Shown piece by piece: positions 8,260-16,108 of a DNA stretch of 64,000 bases; the first letter of the stretch is position 1; each line of letters opens with the position of its first letter. The position numbers and the translations under genes are program-made. This DNA comes from a virus: IMG/VR virus record IMGVR_UViG_3300031920_000103, positions 1 through 64,000 of that record; one strand, 5' to 3'. The notes under the pieces are model-generated. The model did no database searches. It was not told where the DNA came from and saw nothing but the letters and a program-made list of their open reading frames with translations.

Positions 8260-8765
8260 CCGATCAACTCTCGGTAGTCGAATTTGTCTCCGAGCGCGTA
8301 TAGTATGTCTGTGCGCTCTGTGCTCCACCCTACAACTGAATTGTTGATCACGTATGCGTGGTGCGGAACGTCGATCGACGCATCGACAAAATCGTAGCCT
8401 ACCTGCGTCGGTCGCCAATACCCGGCGCGGGGCTTGCCGTTAGTCCCCGGCATTTCCTCGATCATGTTCCAGAAACGTAGCTTCGTCCAATCGCTGTGCG
8501 ATACGGACGCGCGCATCTCGGCCAACATAGGGAGCGACGAAAGGAAGTTCGCGACGTGTAACCAATTCGCGGTTGGGTTGCTCTCAAAATGCCGGCACAG
8601 TTTTATTAAAATGAAAGCCATGGAACTCGTTATCTTGCGATTGTACATTTGCGTGTACCGGTCGCATACGGGGCAGTTCATTTTGTCGCCGGCGTGCAGT
8701 TTTGCTTGCAGCCACGCGCGAAGTGTTGCGACGCTTTGTTGCACTACGGGATTTCTAAGCGGCAT
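8256..8765 (-). CDS. Hypothetical phage protein with CPVC motif (169 aa)
   Basis: Start set at ATG 8765, which has GGAGAG six bases upstream; the longer in-frame extension overlaps the neighbour. The segment MNCPVCDRYTQMYNRKITSS near residue 30 resembles a conserved, uncharacterised phage family with a CxxC followed by a Lys/Arg-rich helix. No catalytic motif is visible. Confidence 0.65.
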   Translation of the reverse strand: MPLRNPVVQQSVATLRAWLQAKLHAGDKMNCPVCDRYTQMYNRKITSSMAFILIKLCRHFESNPTANWLHVANFLSSLPMLAEMRASVSHSDWTKLRFWNMIEEMPGTNGKPRAGYWRPTQVGYDFVDASIDVPHHAYVINNSVVGWSTERTDILYALGDKFDYRELIG

Positions 8766-8961
8766 TGATCTCTCTCCAATACTTTGCGGGGATCCAATTT
8801 GTATTCGGGCCTCCGAGTTGTGCCGCCCACACCTCGCCGTTCTTTTTGCGTGCGAGGATCCGCGCCTTGCACCACGTGTCGCCGGGCTGTGCGTCGTAAG
8901 GTTTCGCGACGCCAAACGCGCCTAGCCATACCTCTACGATCTGCATTACCTGTGCGCTCAT
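8755..8961 (-). CDS. Hypothetical protein (68 aa)
   Basis: Not recognised. Small, likely beta-rich (DTWCKARILARKKNGEVW). Overlaps both neighbours by a few bases, as expected for a coupled small gene. Confidence 0.6.
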   Translation of the reverse strand: MSAQVMQIVEVWLGAFGVAKPYDAQPGDTWCKARILARKKNGEVWAAQLGGPNTNWIPAKYWREINAA

Positions 8962-9212
8962 CCGCCTAGCCTGTGAATCGAATCGCTAAAGGTAAGCGCT
9001 TCCCAGAAGTCGCCGCTGTCGTCAGTGAATCGAATAAGTTGATTGTCTTTTGGGTGACGCTCGACGTATTGGCTAGACAAGATCGCCGTCGTAACTTCCT
9101 TGCGGGATTCCTTGTCAGAGTAGATTCCGGCGTACTCGTGCACCGCTGCAACGAATGCGTGCACCGACGACCACTCGCGCCGTACCACCCTGCTAAGTTC
9201 ATTCCGTCCCAC
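8958..9212 (-). CDS. Hypothetical protein (84 aa)
   Basis: Not recognised. Starts at GTG and overlaps the end of the Mre11-like gene by 14 nt, so it is co-translated with it. No motif visible. Confidence 0.6.
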   Translation of the reverse strand: MGRNELSRVVRREWSSVHAFVAAVHEYAGIYSDKESRKEVTTAILSSQYVERHPKDNQLIRFTDDSGDFWEALTFSDSIHRLGG

Positions 9213-10341
9213 GTGCTAAATACCTTGTGCACCTCTCACGTATTTCGCTGCGCTCTATGTCGTCGTCTAGCGCCATAGCGCGAACGTACTTAGTCAGCGC
9301 GTCTGTGCGAGTCGTTGCAGATCGTGCAACTACCGCCGCCGTCTTTGCTTGCGCCTTCGCAATCGTTTGGTCGACAGAGATATTCGGAGTTGCGCCGATC
9401 GCCCTAACCTTGTCGGCTAGCGCTAGCATCGCCTCGCGTCCGTCCGCAACACCGCGAACGTATAAGCTGAGCTTTTTCGGTTGCTTAGAAAGCGTCGCGA
9501 GTGCCTTGTCTTGCTCATCAACGCCGTACGGTAGATCGACAAAACGCGGGCCGGCTATCTCTCGAAACTCGGTTTCGTTGGTCGCCGGATCCCACAAGTA
9601 CATTCCGTGCCCGGTCAACCCTTTATCGTTCCAACCGGTCGGGGTGAGGGATCCGATCTGTATTATTGGCTTGCCGCTTTCGGTTTTAAATTCTTTTCGC
9701 GCGTGCCAATTGCCGGCAAAACAAATGTCGATCCCGTGCTCATCCATGAGATCGCCAAGCAAACTGACCGGCACCGCGTCGCGCGACTTGTCACCGCCCA
9801 CAAATGCGACGTATTCCGAGCTATAAACGCCCAAATGGATGCACAGCGCGGTCTTTTCGTGGATTAGATCATGCGGGTTGCAAACCTTTGCGACCGCCCC
9901 CGGCAACCATTCCCGCGCGTCGCCGGGCTGAAAAGGGATCATCACGACCGAATATTGCGGGGAATTTCCGTTGACGTGCAGAAAAGGGTGCTCGCACGCT
10001 TGCACCCCTACGTTGTCAGCTAACACGCTCCCCATTGCGTGATCGTGCTCGTCGGTCGATGTCAGATCGTGGTTGCCGACTAGCAACAAAGTGTCGTTGT
10101 TGAAATTGCGAAACGCGCGCATCGTCGCCCCAACCATTTGCGGGCTTGGCTTTGCGATGTCGTAAAGATCGCCGGCAACGATCAAGTCTTCGCACTTGTA
10201 CTCGTTTGCGATCGTCGCCGCGTACCGGATCGAGTCTACGATCAGCCTGCAACGCTCGTTAAGGCTCCCCACCATGGGGCCACCGAATTTTCTATGATTC
10301 CCAACATGAGGATCCGCCAACCACGCTACGCGAGCTTTCAT
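9199..10341 (-). CDS. SbcD/Mre11-type nuclease (T4 gp47-like)
   Basis: A 380-aa calcineurin-like metallophosphoesterase. Metal ligands appear in order: Asp10 and His12 (LADPH), Asp58 in GDLYD (57-61), Asn91-His92 in GNHD (89-92), His169, and His213 in GNWHARK. This is the Mn2+ nuclease partner of Rad50/SbcC. The two subunit genes are separated by five small genes here rather than adjacent. The complex would resect or cut DNA ends and hairpins during phage recombination. Confidence 0.92.
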   Translation of the reverse strand: MKARVAWLADPHVGNHRKFGGPMVGSLNERCRLIVDSIRYAATIANEYKCEDLIVAGDLYDIAKPSPQMVGATMRAFRNFNNDTLLLVGNHDLTSTDEHDHAMGSVLADNVGVQACEHPFLHVNGNSPQYSVVMIPFQPGDAREWLPGAVAKVCNPHDLIHEKTALCIHLGVYSSEYVAFVGGDKSRDAVPVSLLGDLMDEHGIDICFAGNWHARKEFKTESGKPIIQIGSLTPTGWNDKGLTGHGMYLWDPATNETEFREIAGPRFVDLPYGVDEQDKALATLSKQPKKLSLYVRGVADGREAMLALADKVRAIGATPNISVDQTIAKAQAKTAAVVARSATTRTDALTKYVRAMALDDDIERSEIRERCTRYLARGTE

Positions 10342-10372
10342 AGTATTTTCTCCAAGTACGCGATCGCCGCGC

Positions 10373-10621
10373 TCAAAATTTTAGGACTGTCTGCCCTAGC
10401 CGCCACGTGCCCCAACTTGTGCACGTAACGATCCAGGTTACTGGCTCGCCACAACCGCAAGCGCATAACGGGCGCGGGCCGCACCTCTGCACGCGTAAGT
10501 TATGCCGCTCGTACCAATCCGACCAACCGGATCTGACCTTCCAGCTAACCGGCTTACCGCACCCGCATTTACACTGAGGGGGCTTTTCGCCTTCTGGCTT
10601 TATGAGGTTTGTTCTCGGCAT
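10373..10621 (-). CDS. Small protein with duplicated CxCGCG zinc motif (82 aa)
   Basis: Two similar motifs, CKCGCGKPVSW at about residues 17-27 and CACGCGEPVTW at about 53-63, each probably part of a zinc knuckle. The same CxCGCGxPV motif is found in phage HNH and other mobile proteins, but no nuclease motif is present here, so function is open. It overlaps the RlpA-like gene by 53 nt. Confidence 0.6.
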   Translation of the reverse strand: MPRTNLIKPEGEKPPQCKCGCGKPVSWKVRSGWSDWYERHNLRVQRCGPRPLCACGCGEPVTWIVTCTSWGTWRLGQTVLKF

Positions 10622-11051
10622 TCCGTTTTACCCGTCTGACAAAAACGGGTTCCATCCCATTCGCGCCAATTGCTTTTGCTGTTGCCGGCGTCATGTCAAC
10701 ACAAGCGCGCCAACCGTCGCGCGGTATAGGTTCGCCGTTTCGCCGTGCGCGCCTAAACCGTTCAACATCGTTTTTCCATTTTCCATTTTTGCCGACCGCG
10801 CCAAACGGGCCACGGTCGATCACGCGCGCGACTGTTGATCGATTCGTGCGTATGTTCAACAACTCAACGAGAGATCCTAGCGGAAACTCTCGGTGTGCGA
10901 TCCCTTTGTCGGTCGGTCGTATCGCCCGCTTTAGGTATGGCGAGTCGCCGCCTAGGTGCTTGTCGCCCTTTTGCGCAAACGTTGTCGCATAGCAAACCTG
11001 CGTGTCAGCGGCAAAGCTCGCCAGCAACGATAGCAGGGCTTCGAGGATCAC
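10569..11051 (-). CDS. RlpA-like double-psi beta-barrel protein, probably secreted
   Basis: GTG start overlapping the upstream stop (GTGA). A hydrophobic N-terminus (LEALLSLLASFAADTQVCYA) looks like a signal peptide or anchor. The core GIAHREFPLGSLVELLN, VARVIDRGPF and VDMTPATAKAIG matches RlpA/3D-type barrels, which include lytic transglycosylases. It may act on peptidoglycan during lysis or entry. It is odd that it lies among replication genes rather than beside the amidase. Confidence 0.75.
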   Translation of the reverse strand: MILEALLSLLASFAADTQVCYATTFAQKGDKHLGGDSPYLKRAIRPTDKGIAHREFPLGSLVELLNIRTNRSTVARVIDRGPFGAVGKNGKWKNDVERFRRARRNGEPIPRDGWRACVDMTPATAKAIGANGMEPVFVRRVKRNAENKPHKARRRKAPSV

Positions 11052-11179
11052 TTTATGCCTTTTGGCAACGTGCGATCGTGTATCCAGTCAGCCGCAACCG
11101 GGAACCCGAGCAAGTGCAAAATTTCCATCGCCGGATGCCCGACAACGTTGTGCAACGTGTACGCGAATTTCTTTGTCAC
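11048..11179 (-). CDS. Conserved small phage protein (43 aa)
   Basis: A short gene in what would otherwise be a 124-nt gap. GTG overlaps the methyltransferase stop (GTGA), and its own stop overlaps the next GTG. The product begins TKKFAYTLHNVVGHPAMEIL and ends HDRTLPKGIK. To my recollection small proteins with this KFAYTxHNxxGHP...xHDxTxP pattern occur widely in tailed phages; function unknown. Confidence 0.7.
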   Translation of the reverse strand: MTKKFAYTLHNVVGHPAMEILHLLGFPVAADWIHDRTLPKGIK

Positions 11180-13920
11180 TCTTCGCCCTCTTCGCCCTCT
11201 TCGCCCTCTTCGCCCTCTTCGCCCTCTTCCATGTCCTCGATCGCGTGCTGCACTCGCGCCTTTGCGATCGTTGCGAACATTGGATCAAGCTCGATGCCTA
11301 TGCAGGCAAAACCCTCGCGCTGCGCTGCCACCATCGTTGTACCGGATCCCAAAAACGTGTCGAGAACCACGCCGTTCTCGGGTGTCACCAATCGAATCAA
11401 CCAACGCATAAGGCGCACGGGCTTTACAGTTGGATGCGAATTTTTGCTACCACTCAACCGCCCCGCACCCGCTCGCGGGCTGTTGAGTCCGTCGCTGCCC
11501 TCTTTGCGCCCGCCTGTTACTTCGCCGGCGCTCGCGTGTGCAAAGTCGTCTAGGCCGGCTTCCTTTTCCGATCGTGGCGGCTTGGGGCAAACGTAAATGT
11601 TACCCGGAAATCTTCCGAGTTCGCTTGGCGGGTTGATCGTTTCGTTTGCTGCGCCGTACTTGTCGTTATCCGTTCTGCGCGGTGTGCTCAGAGATCGATT
11701 CTGTATCGCCGGCATTGGGTGGACAACGTTGTTGTACTTGCCGTCAGACTTATGCCCCTTGCACGGTTCCGGGAAGTCGGAGCAATGCGAGCCAAGCGGG
11801 CCACCTTGCGGGCCGGGCCAAGACAAGTCGCCCGGCATGATCCTGCAACCGTCGATGTTGAGCCCTCCGGTGCCGTGCGCGATAAAGTTAGCGGCTACCG
11901 TTTTCGCGTCGATCGGTTTGCGTGCGAGGATCGCCGGCTCTTGCGCGGGCTTTAGCGCGGTGCCCCACCCCTCATACTTCGCGGCCTCTTCGCTTGCGGG
12001 CTCCGACGTTACTATTTCCCCCGCCGCCCAACCGCCACCGCCTTGCTTATCCGCGTCAAACGCGACCGCCTGCTTTCTTGTGCCGATCACTTTGCGATCT
12101 AACCCGAGATGCTGATCGATCGCCTTGCCGACGTTCATGCTCTTTGGGAACCCTTGCCAGTATAGCCAACTGATCGTGTCGCGAATTTCAAAACCCGCAT
12201 CCTCGATCGCCACGGCTAGACGGTGCACGGTTCTCGTCGATGCGAACGAAATGATATGGCCACCGGGTTTCAGAACGCGCAGACATTGCCGCCACGTCTC
12301 CGGGTCTGGGAGCGTAGCATCCCACGCATTGCCCATAAACCCGCCCGATGGTAGGCTGACCTCAATGCGTGCTTTTAGCGGCAACCATAAGTTGAACCAA
12401 TGACGCGTGAGTGCCCCGTCTGCTCCGTGAAATACGAAGCCGACCCGGTGCGGCTTCGCCATGGCAGACAAATCACTTGCAGCCGCACGTGCTCGTACAA
12501 GTTGCGCGCCGCCAAGAGAACCAATGCTCTGACCGTCAATTGCGCTACTTGTGGCAAGCAATTCAACCGGGCACCCTCTGCTATCAAATCTAAGCATGAG
12601 GCGGTTTACTGCTCGCGAGAGTGTCACTACAGGGGCAGAACCCTCGGCCTCACTAAACGTGTGGTCGTTGAGCCCTACGTCATGGTCTCCGAGTACGACA
12701 GGAAAGCTGCGGCTACCAAAGGTGCTGGGACTAGACGCCTCCGGGGCAAACACAGGCACACTGAATCCACTAAAGAAAAGCTCAGGCACGCAACCGCCGA
12801 GTACATTGCAGGCACCACTAGAGCCGTCTCTAGCCTCGAAAATAAAGTTGCCAAGGAACTCACCAACAGGGGAATCGATTTCGCTAGGCAAGTCGGAATC
12901 CGTGACCCCGCTACCGGTAGATTTTTTGCGTGCGTTGACTTTCTTCTCGGTGACGGGCGCGTTGTCGAGGTCAACGGAACCTTCTGGCACGCTGACCCAC
13001 GAGTCTACACCGAGCCCACTTACCCCGCGCAGATCCGAACCTGCGAACGGTACGCCATCAAGATCGCGAAGTGCGCGGCTCTCGGAATCGGCGTGATAGA
13101 GCTTTGGGAAATTGACATCGGAGAAAGCCTCGGAGATTTGCTTGATAGCGTTGGCCTGCTTTGAGTACGAACTCATCCCATAGGGCGGATCCGAAACTAG
13201 CGAATCGATCGAGTTGTCGGGAAAAGTTTTAAGCACCTCAACGCAATCGCCGCAATGGATTGTGTGCCCGTCAAACTCGATCGCGTCGCCGTCAGTAAAC
13301 GCCGGCTCTGTGATCTCTGGCTCGTGCGCGTCGTCAGCCTCGTTTGTCGCGTCGTTTAGGTCTGGTAGCTGCGCGGGGTCGCAAGCCTCGCACCCGTCGC
13401 CGTTGCAATGCGTGCACGCGATATCCTCTGCCGGCTCTTCTGCGTCGTCGATCAACGGCATACTCGTAACCGAGTCAGCCAGATCCATTAGATCATCTTC
13501 CGAGAAACCTAGGCCGTCGAGCGAGCCGTACAAATCGATCTGCTCTAAGAGTATTTCGTTTAGCCCGTCAGTGTCCCAACCACCGAGCGCAGAAATACGA
13601 TTGTCTGCGATGATAAACGCTTCCGCCTCGGTTTCGTTTTTAAACGGCATACCGCAAACGATCGGCACGAGCCATTTTCCCTTTTTGGTTTTAAGCCCGT
13701 TCGGTGCGTCCTCGCCGGCTGCGTGCATTCTGCGCAACGTCTCAAGTCGACCGTGCCCGGCTACAAGTTTGCCGGTTCGCTCGTCGCGAGATAGCGGCGC
13801 GCGAAAACCGGAACGCAAGATCGCTTTGCGGATCTCGTCGTAGTCATGCTTTTTTGGGTTGCGGTCAGCGCCCTCGATCTCGTCGAGAGGCACGTAGTCT
13901 ATGCGCATTGAGTCAGCCAT
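11176..13920 (-). CDS. ParB-like/DNA methyltransferase fusion, interrupted by an antisense homing endonuclease gene
   Basis: Start set at ATG 13920 with AGGGG upstream. Residues 1-110 are a ParB/Srx-like domain (LVAGHGRLETLRRM). The amino-methyltransferase part has DPPYG at 244-248, GFMGNAWD at 527-534, LRVLKPGGH, and the SAM-binding motif DTFLGSGTTMVAA near the C-terminus (beta-class order, N6-A or N4-C). Homologues have only a few tens of residues between DPPYG and GFMG. Here about 275 intervene, and residues 253-507 are the antisense of the endonuclease gene at 12400-13164. The frame stays open, so either a long loop is tolerated or the enzyme is inactivated. The C-terminus is a Glu/Gly repeat encoded by a 9-nt tandem repeat. 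Confidence 0.85.
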   Translation of the reverse strand: MADSMRIDYVPLDEIEGADRNPKKHDYDEIRKAILRSGFRAPLSRDERTGKLVAGHGRLETLRRMHAAGEDAPNGLKTKKGKWLVPIVCGMPFKNETEAEAFIIADNRISALGGWDTDGLNEILLEQIDLYGSLDGLGFSEDDLMDLADSVTSMPLIDDAEEPAEDIACTHCNGDGCEACDPAQLPDLNDATNEADDAHEPEITEPAFTDGDAIEFDGHTIHCGDCVEVLKTFPDNSIDSLVSDPPYGMSSYSKQANAIKQISEAFSDVNFPKLYHADSESRALRDLDGVPFAGSDLRGVSGLGVDSWVSVPEGSVDLDNAPVTEKKVNARKKSTGSGVTDSDLPSEIDSPVGEFLGNFIFEARDGSSGACNVLGGCVPELFFSGFSVPVFAPEASSPSTFGSRSFPVVLGDHDVGLNDHTFSEAEGSAPVVTLSRAVNRLMLRFDSRGCPVELLATSSAIDGQSIGSLGGAQLVRARAAASDLSAMAKPHRVGFVFHGADGALTRHWFNLWLPLKARIEVSLPSGGFMGNAWDATLPDPETWRQCLRVLKPGGHIISFASTRTVHRLAVAIEDAGFEIRDTISWLYWQGFPKSMNVGKAIDQHLGLDRKVIGTRKQAVAFDADKQGGGGWAAGEIVTSEPASEEAAKYEGWGTALKPAQEPAILARKPIDAKTVAANFIAHGTGGLNIDGCRIMPGDLSWPGPQGGPLGSHCSDFPEPCKGHKSDGKYNNVVHPMPAIQNRSLSTPRRTDNDKYGAANETINPPSELGRFPGNIYVCPKPPRSEKEAGLDDFAHASAGEVTGGRKEGSDGLNSPRAGAGRLSGSKNSHPTVKPVRLMRWLIRLVTPENGVVLDTFLGSGTTMVAAQREGFACIGIELDPMFATIAKARVQHAIEDMEEGEEGEEGEEGEEGEE
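11180..11229. repeat. 9-nt tandem repeat
   Basis: At least five copies of the unit ttcgccctc lie in tandem at the extreme 3' end of the methyltransferase gene, coding for repeated Glu-Glu-Gly on the minus strand. Because the unit is a multiple of three, copy-number slippage would change tail length without breaking the frame. Confidence 0.85.
12400..13164 (+). CDS. Vsr-fold (EDxHD-type) homing endonuclease, antisense inside the methyltransferase gene
   Basis: A 254-aa protein on the opposite strand to its host gene. Two zinc-finger-like units come first (C5xxC8...C27xxxC31 and C48xxC51...C71xxxC75). The C-terminal nuclease has Glu147 (SSLENKV), Asp180 (FACVDF), then VVEVNGTFWHADPR with Glu190 and His197, the pattern of Vsr mismatch endonucleases and the EDxHD homing family (I-Bth0305I-like). 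Its codons lie exactly in register with those of the methyltransferase, so only TTA, CTA or TCA codons here would stop the other strand. The gene begins right inside the methyltransferase and ends four codons after its DPPYG motif. Confidence 0.85.
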   Translation: MTRECPVCSVKYEADPVRLRHGRQITCSRTCSYKLRAAKRTNALTVNCATCGKQFNRAPSAIKSKHEAVYCSRECHYRGRTLGLTKRVVVEPYVMVSEYDRKAAATKGAGTRRLRGKHRHTESTKEKLRHATAEYIAGTTRAVSSLENKVAKELTNRGIDFARQVGIRDPATGRFFACVDFLLGDGRVVEVNGTFWHADPRVYTEPTYPAQIRTCERYAIKIAKCAALGIGVIELWEIDIGESLGDLLDSVGLL

Positions 13921-13927
13921 AATTCCC

Positions 13928-15043
13928 CTAGTCGTCGCAAAGGTCGTCGGATGATAGATCGGTGCTGTCGCCCTTACCGGCTGCGACCATCGCGGCAGCA
14001 TCCCAGTAATCCCAGTTTGCCTCGTTTAGTTTCGCGCGCGCCTCGTCAACACTTTGGGATCGAGGTGCTACCAATTTCATGTCTTTTGCTAAGTTGAGAA
14101 CTGACCAATCGTTATCCCAACCGGTCTTGTACATGAACCGCAAACGCGCCTTGCGATTTGGTTCTGTCAGCCGCGTCTTAGCTACTGCGATCGTAACGTC
14201 TTTGCCGATATGGTTGCCGGCCTTGTCCTTTACCGCTTTGCCGCCCCATATACCTAGGCGCAAGCTGCAATGAAACTTTAGCGCGGTGCCGCCCGGCGTG
14301 ATCTTGCCGCCGCCGAACCCACCGATCGAGTCCCGCGTTTGGTTCACGATCAAAAGCGTTGCGCGGCTAGCCTCCACCTTCGCGGTCAGGATTCGCATCG
14401 ACTGCGACATTATCTTAGAGCAACCGCCTACGCGCATCTTTTCGCTGACGCCCTCCTCGACTTCCGCTTTCGTTGGAGTCGCCGCGAGGGAATCGAACAC
14501 AACAAGCGCGGGGCCTAGGCTCGGATCGAGCGCATCAAACACACCCTCGATCGTAGCGAGTGCGTGCTCTAGGTGCGTTGGGCGCACTAGGATCAAATTC
14601 TCCGGGTCAACACCTAGCACGCGTGCGCGTTGCTTCATAAACCCGCGCTCGGTTTCGACAAGTGTTGTTGTCGCGCCGTCGCGTTGTGCTTGCCCTAGAA
14701 ATTGCAGCGCTGCGGAACTCTTGCCCGCGCCCTCATCGCTAAAGATCTCGACAATGCGCCCAATCGGCAGACCACCTATGCCGCAAATGTAATGGTCGAT
14801 CACTTCCATTCCGGTTCGTAGCGGCTCGATGCCGTCAGTAAATCCGGCCTCCAAGGTAGAGATCGCGGACACCTTGACCTTGGCTTTTTTCTCTTTGGCT
14901 TTTAGGTGCGCCATCACCGCTTGCGCGGAAGTAAGTTTTTTCTTCGGCTTCTTTTTCGCCGGTTCTTTTTTCGCCGGTTCTTTTTTCGCCGGTGCCTTTT
15001 TGGTCGCCGGTTTTTTCTTTGTCGTCGTCTTTGCTTTTGCCAT
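13928..15043 (-). CDS. RecA/UvsX-like recombinase
   Basis: A 371-aa strand-exchange ATPase. Walker A is DEGAGKSS at 103-110, Walker B LVVFDSLAA near 178, and TLLIVNQTRDSIG is the loop with the conserved Asn-Gln. The N-terminus carries a Lys/Ala/Pro tail of repeated PAKKE units (about residues 15-35), encoded by short direct repeats near 14940-14990 and unusual for RecA; it may help DNA binding. With the gp32-like SSB and the UvsY-like protein upstream it forms a T4-style recombination set. Confidence 0.92.
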   Translation of the reverse strand: MAKAKTTTKKKPATKKAPAKKEPAKKEPAKKKPKKKLTSAQAVMAHLKAKEKKAKVKVSAISTLEAGFTDGIEPLRTGMEVIDHYICGIGGLPIGRIVEIFSDEGAGKSSAALQFLGQAQRDGATTTLVETERGFMKQRARVLGVDPENLILVRPTHLEHALATIEGVFDALDPSLGPALVVFDSLAATPTKAEVEEGVSEKMRVGGCSKIMSQSMRILTAKVEASRATLLIVNQTRDSIGGFGGGKITPGGTALKFHCSLRLGIWGGKAVKDKAGNHIGKDVTIAVAKTRLTEPNRKARLRFMYKTGWDNDWSVLNLAKDMKLVAPRSQSVDEARAKLNEANWDYWDAAAMVAAGKGDSTDLSSDDLCDD

Positions 15044-15074
15044 CTTTGCCCCCGTCCACGCGCAACGAAACCCG

Positions 15075-15211
15075 AGTAGAGACCCCCCGTTTTGATCAGC
15101 TAAAAAACTTGGAAAAGTTTAGGTGCGTTTTGGGAAATGGAATTAACCCAACGCCCTGCTATCAATGGTGCGCAAATGCTGACTAGCTACGCGCACCGGG
15201 GGGTCTCTACT
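15075..15211. ncRNA. Candidate structured RNA or replication element between ssb and recA
   Basis: Perfect 15-bp inverted repeats (agtagagaccccccg at 15075-15089; its complement at 15197-15211) enclose 107 nt. Inside, the plus strand can form aaactt-ggaa-aagttt (a GNRA-type loop), a ttggg/cccaa hairpin, and ggtgcgc...gcgcacc, giving a closed multi-branch fold. No gene fills this 180-nt gap. It could be an untranslated leader of recA, a noncoding RNA, a replication origin or a tiny inverted-repeat mobile element. No target duplication is seen at the ends. Confidence 0.55.
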
Positions 15212-15223
15212 AGGGAGATCTAA

Positions 15224-16036
15224 CTACCAGCTAATACCGTCAGCCGGTGCCTCTGCGGCTTCCTCAACGTCGATCGTGTCTTGCACGCTGCGCCCACGTC
15301 CGCGACCCGTTGCCGCCGCTGCGGGTGCCGCTGCTAGCTCTGCTTTGGGCTCGTCGCGCCCGCTGCTACCTTGCCCGCCGTTGATACGGTCGACAATATC
15401 GGCCTCGCTCTCGACTTTTGCATAACGATCAAGGTCGTTTTGCATCGGGATCCATTCCATGTTGCCAAGGCCAGAATCGCTGCGAGCCGCTGCGACTTTG
15501 TACTTTGTCAGCATTCCGGTTCCTGACTTTTCAATGATGATATCGAACCCGTTTACAGGGTCGACAAAATCGCCGCCGCCGTCAACATCCTCGCGAATGC
15601 GCACAAGCTCGTCGAAAATCATCTTGCCGAAACCGAGAATCTTTGGGCCGGCTTCCATGTCGCCGCGATCGATAATGTTTGCGAACACTCGCAACTTAAC
15701 GTCGTAGCTTTTCGCGAGGTCTTGATCCGCTTTGCTGCGTGATCCTGAAAGCTGCTTAATACGATCGCAGATAGGGCAAGGGCGCTTTAGCATTGCGCGC
15801 GGGCAAGGGATAACAAGTTGATTCTCTGACGGTCGTTTGACGTAGTGTTGCTTGACCTTGCGGAATGGTTTTTGTCCCTGCAACGGTGGCAGAAAACGCA
15901 CAACGTTTTTGCCGTCTGTCAACGTCATGAAATTCGCGCCACTGCCTGACGCATCAAGCTCCGCGCGATCTTCCGCCGCATCGTCAAGATCGTAACTACC
16001 GTACGCAACTACCGCTTTAACTTCTTCTTCGCTCAT
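15224..16036 (-). CDS. Single-stranded DNA-binding protein (T4 gp32-like)
   Basis: A 270-aa protein. Start set at the ATG with a purine-rich site upstream; a TTG lies five codons earlier. The core FMTLTDGKNVVRFLPPLQGQ begins the OB-fold, and a zinc-type cluster IPCPRAMLKRPCPIC follows near residue 80, as in gp32-like SSBs. The C-terminus is low-complexity Ala/Gly/Arg and then acidic (DVEEAAEAPADG), as expected for partner binding. It sits directly upstream of recA and downstream of the UvsY-like gene. Confidence 0.85.
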   Translation of the reverse strand: MSEEEVKAVVAYGSYDLDDAAEDRAELDASGSGANFMTLTDGKNVVRFLPPLQGQKPFRKVKQHYVKRPSENQLVIPCPRAMLKRPCPICDRIKQLSGSRSKADQDLAKSYDVKLRVFANIIDRGDMEAGPKILGFGKMIFDELVRIREDVDGGGDFVDPVNGFDIIIEKSGTGMLTKYKVAAARSDSGLGNMEWIPMQNDLDRYAKVESEADIVDRINGGQGSSGRDEPKAELAAAPAAAATGRGRGRSVQDTIDVEEAAEAPADGISW

Positions 16037-16108
16037 ATTCTCTTTTTCCAATTTCTCTTCGCTGATTTCAATTTTCTCTTTCCCAGAATTGGGAGAGCCT
16101 TTGTACCA

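Noticed and set aside
11002-11596. Long plus-strand open frames across the methyltransferase 3' end
   Set aside because: They are low-complexity Ser/Ala/Leu/Pro translations of the 9-nt repeat and the opposite strand; no motif or ribosome site.
12400-13164. A group I or group II intron interrupting the methyltransferase
   Set aside because: The insertion is almost fully occupied by the antisense endonuclease gene, leaving no room for an intron core, and the host reading frame stays open across it.
12385-13180. An intein in the methyltransferase
   Set aside because: No Cys/Ser at the start, no His-Asn at the end and no splicing blocks in the methyltransferase frame.
15075-15211. A CRISPR array or insertion sequence at the inverted repeats
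   Set aside because: Only two inverted arms, no regular spaced direct repeats, no transposase and no target-site duplication.
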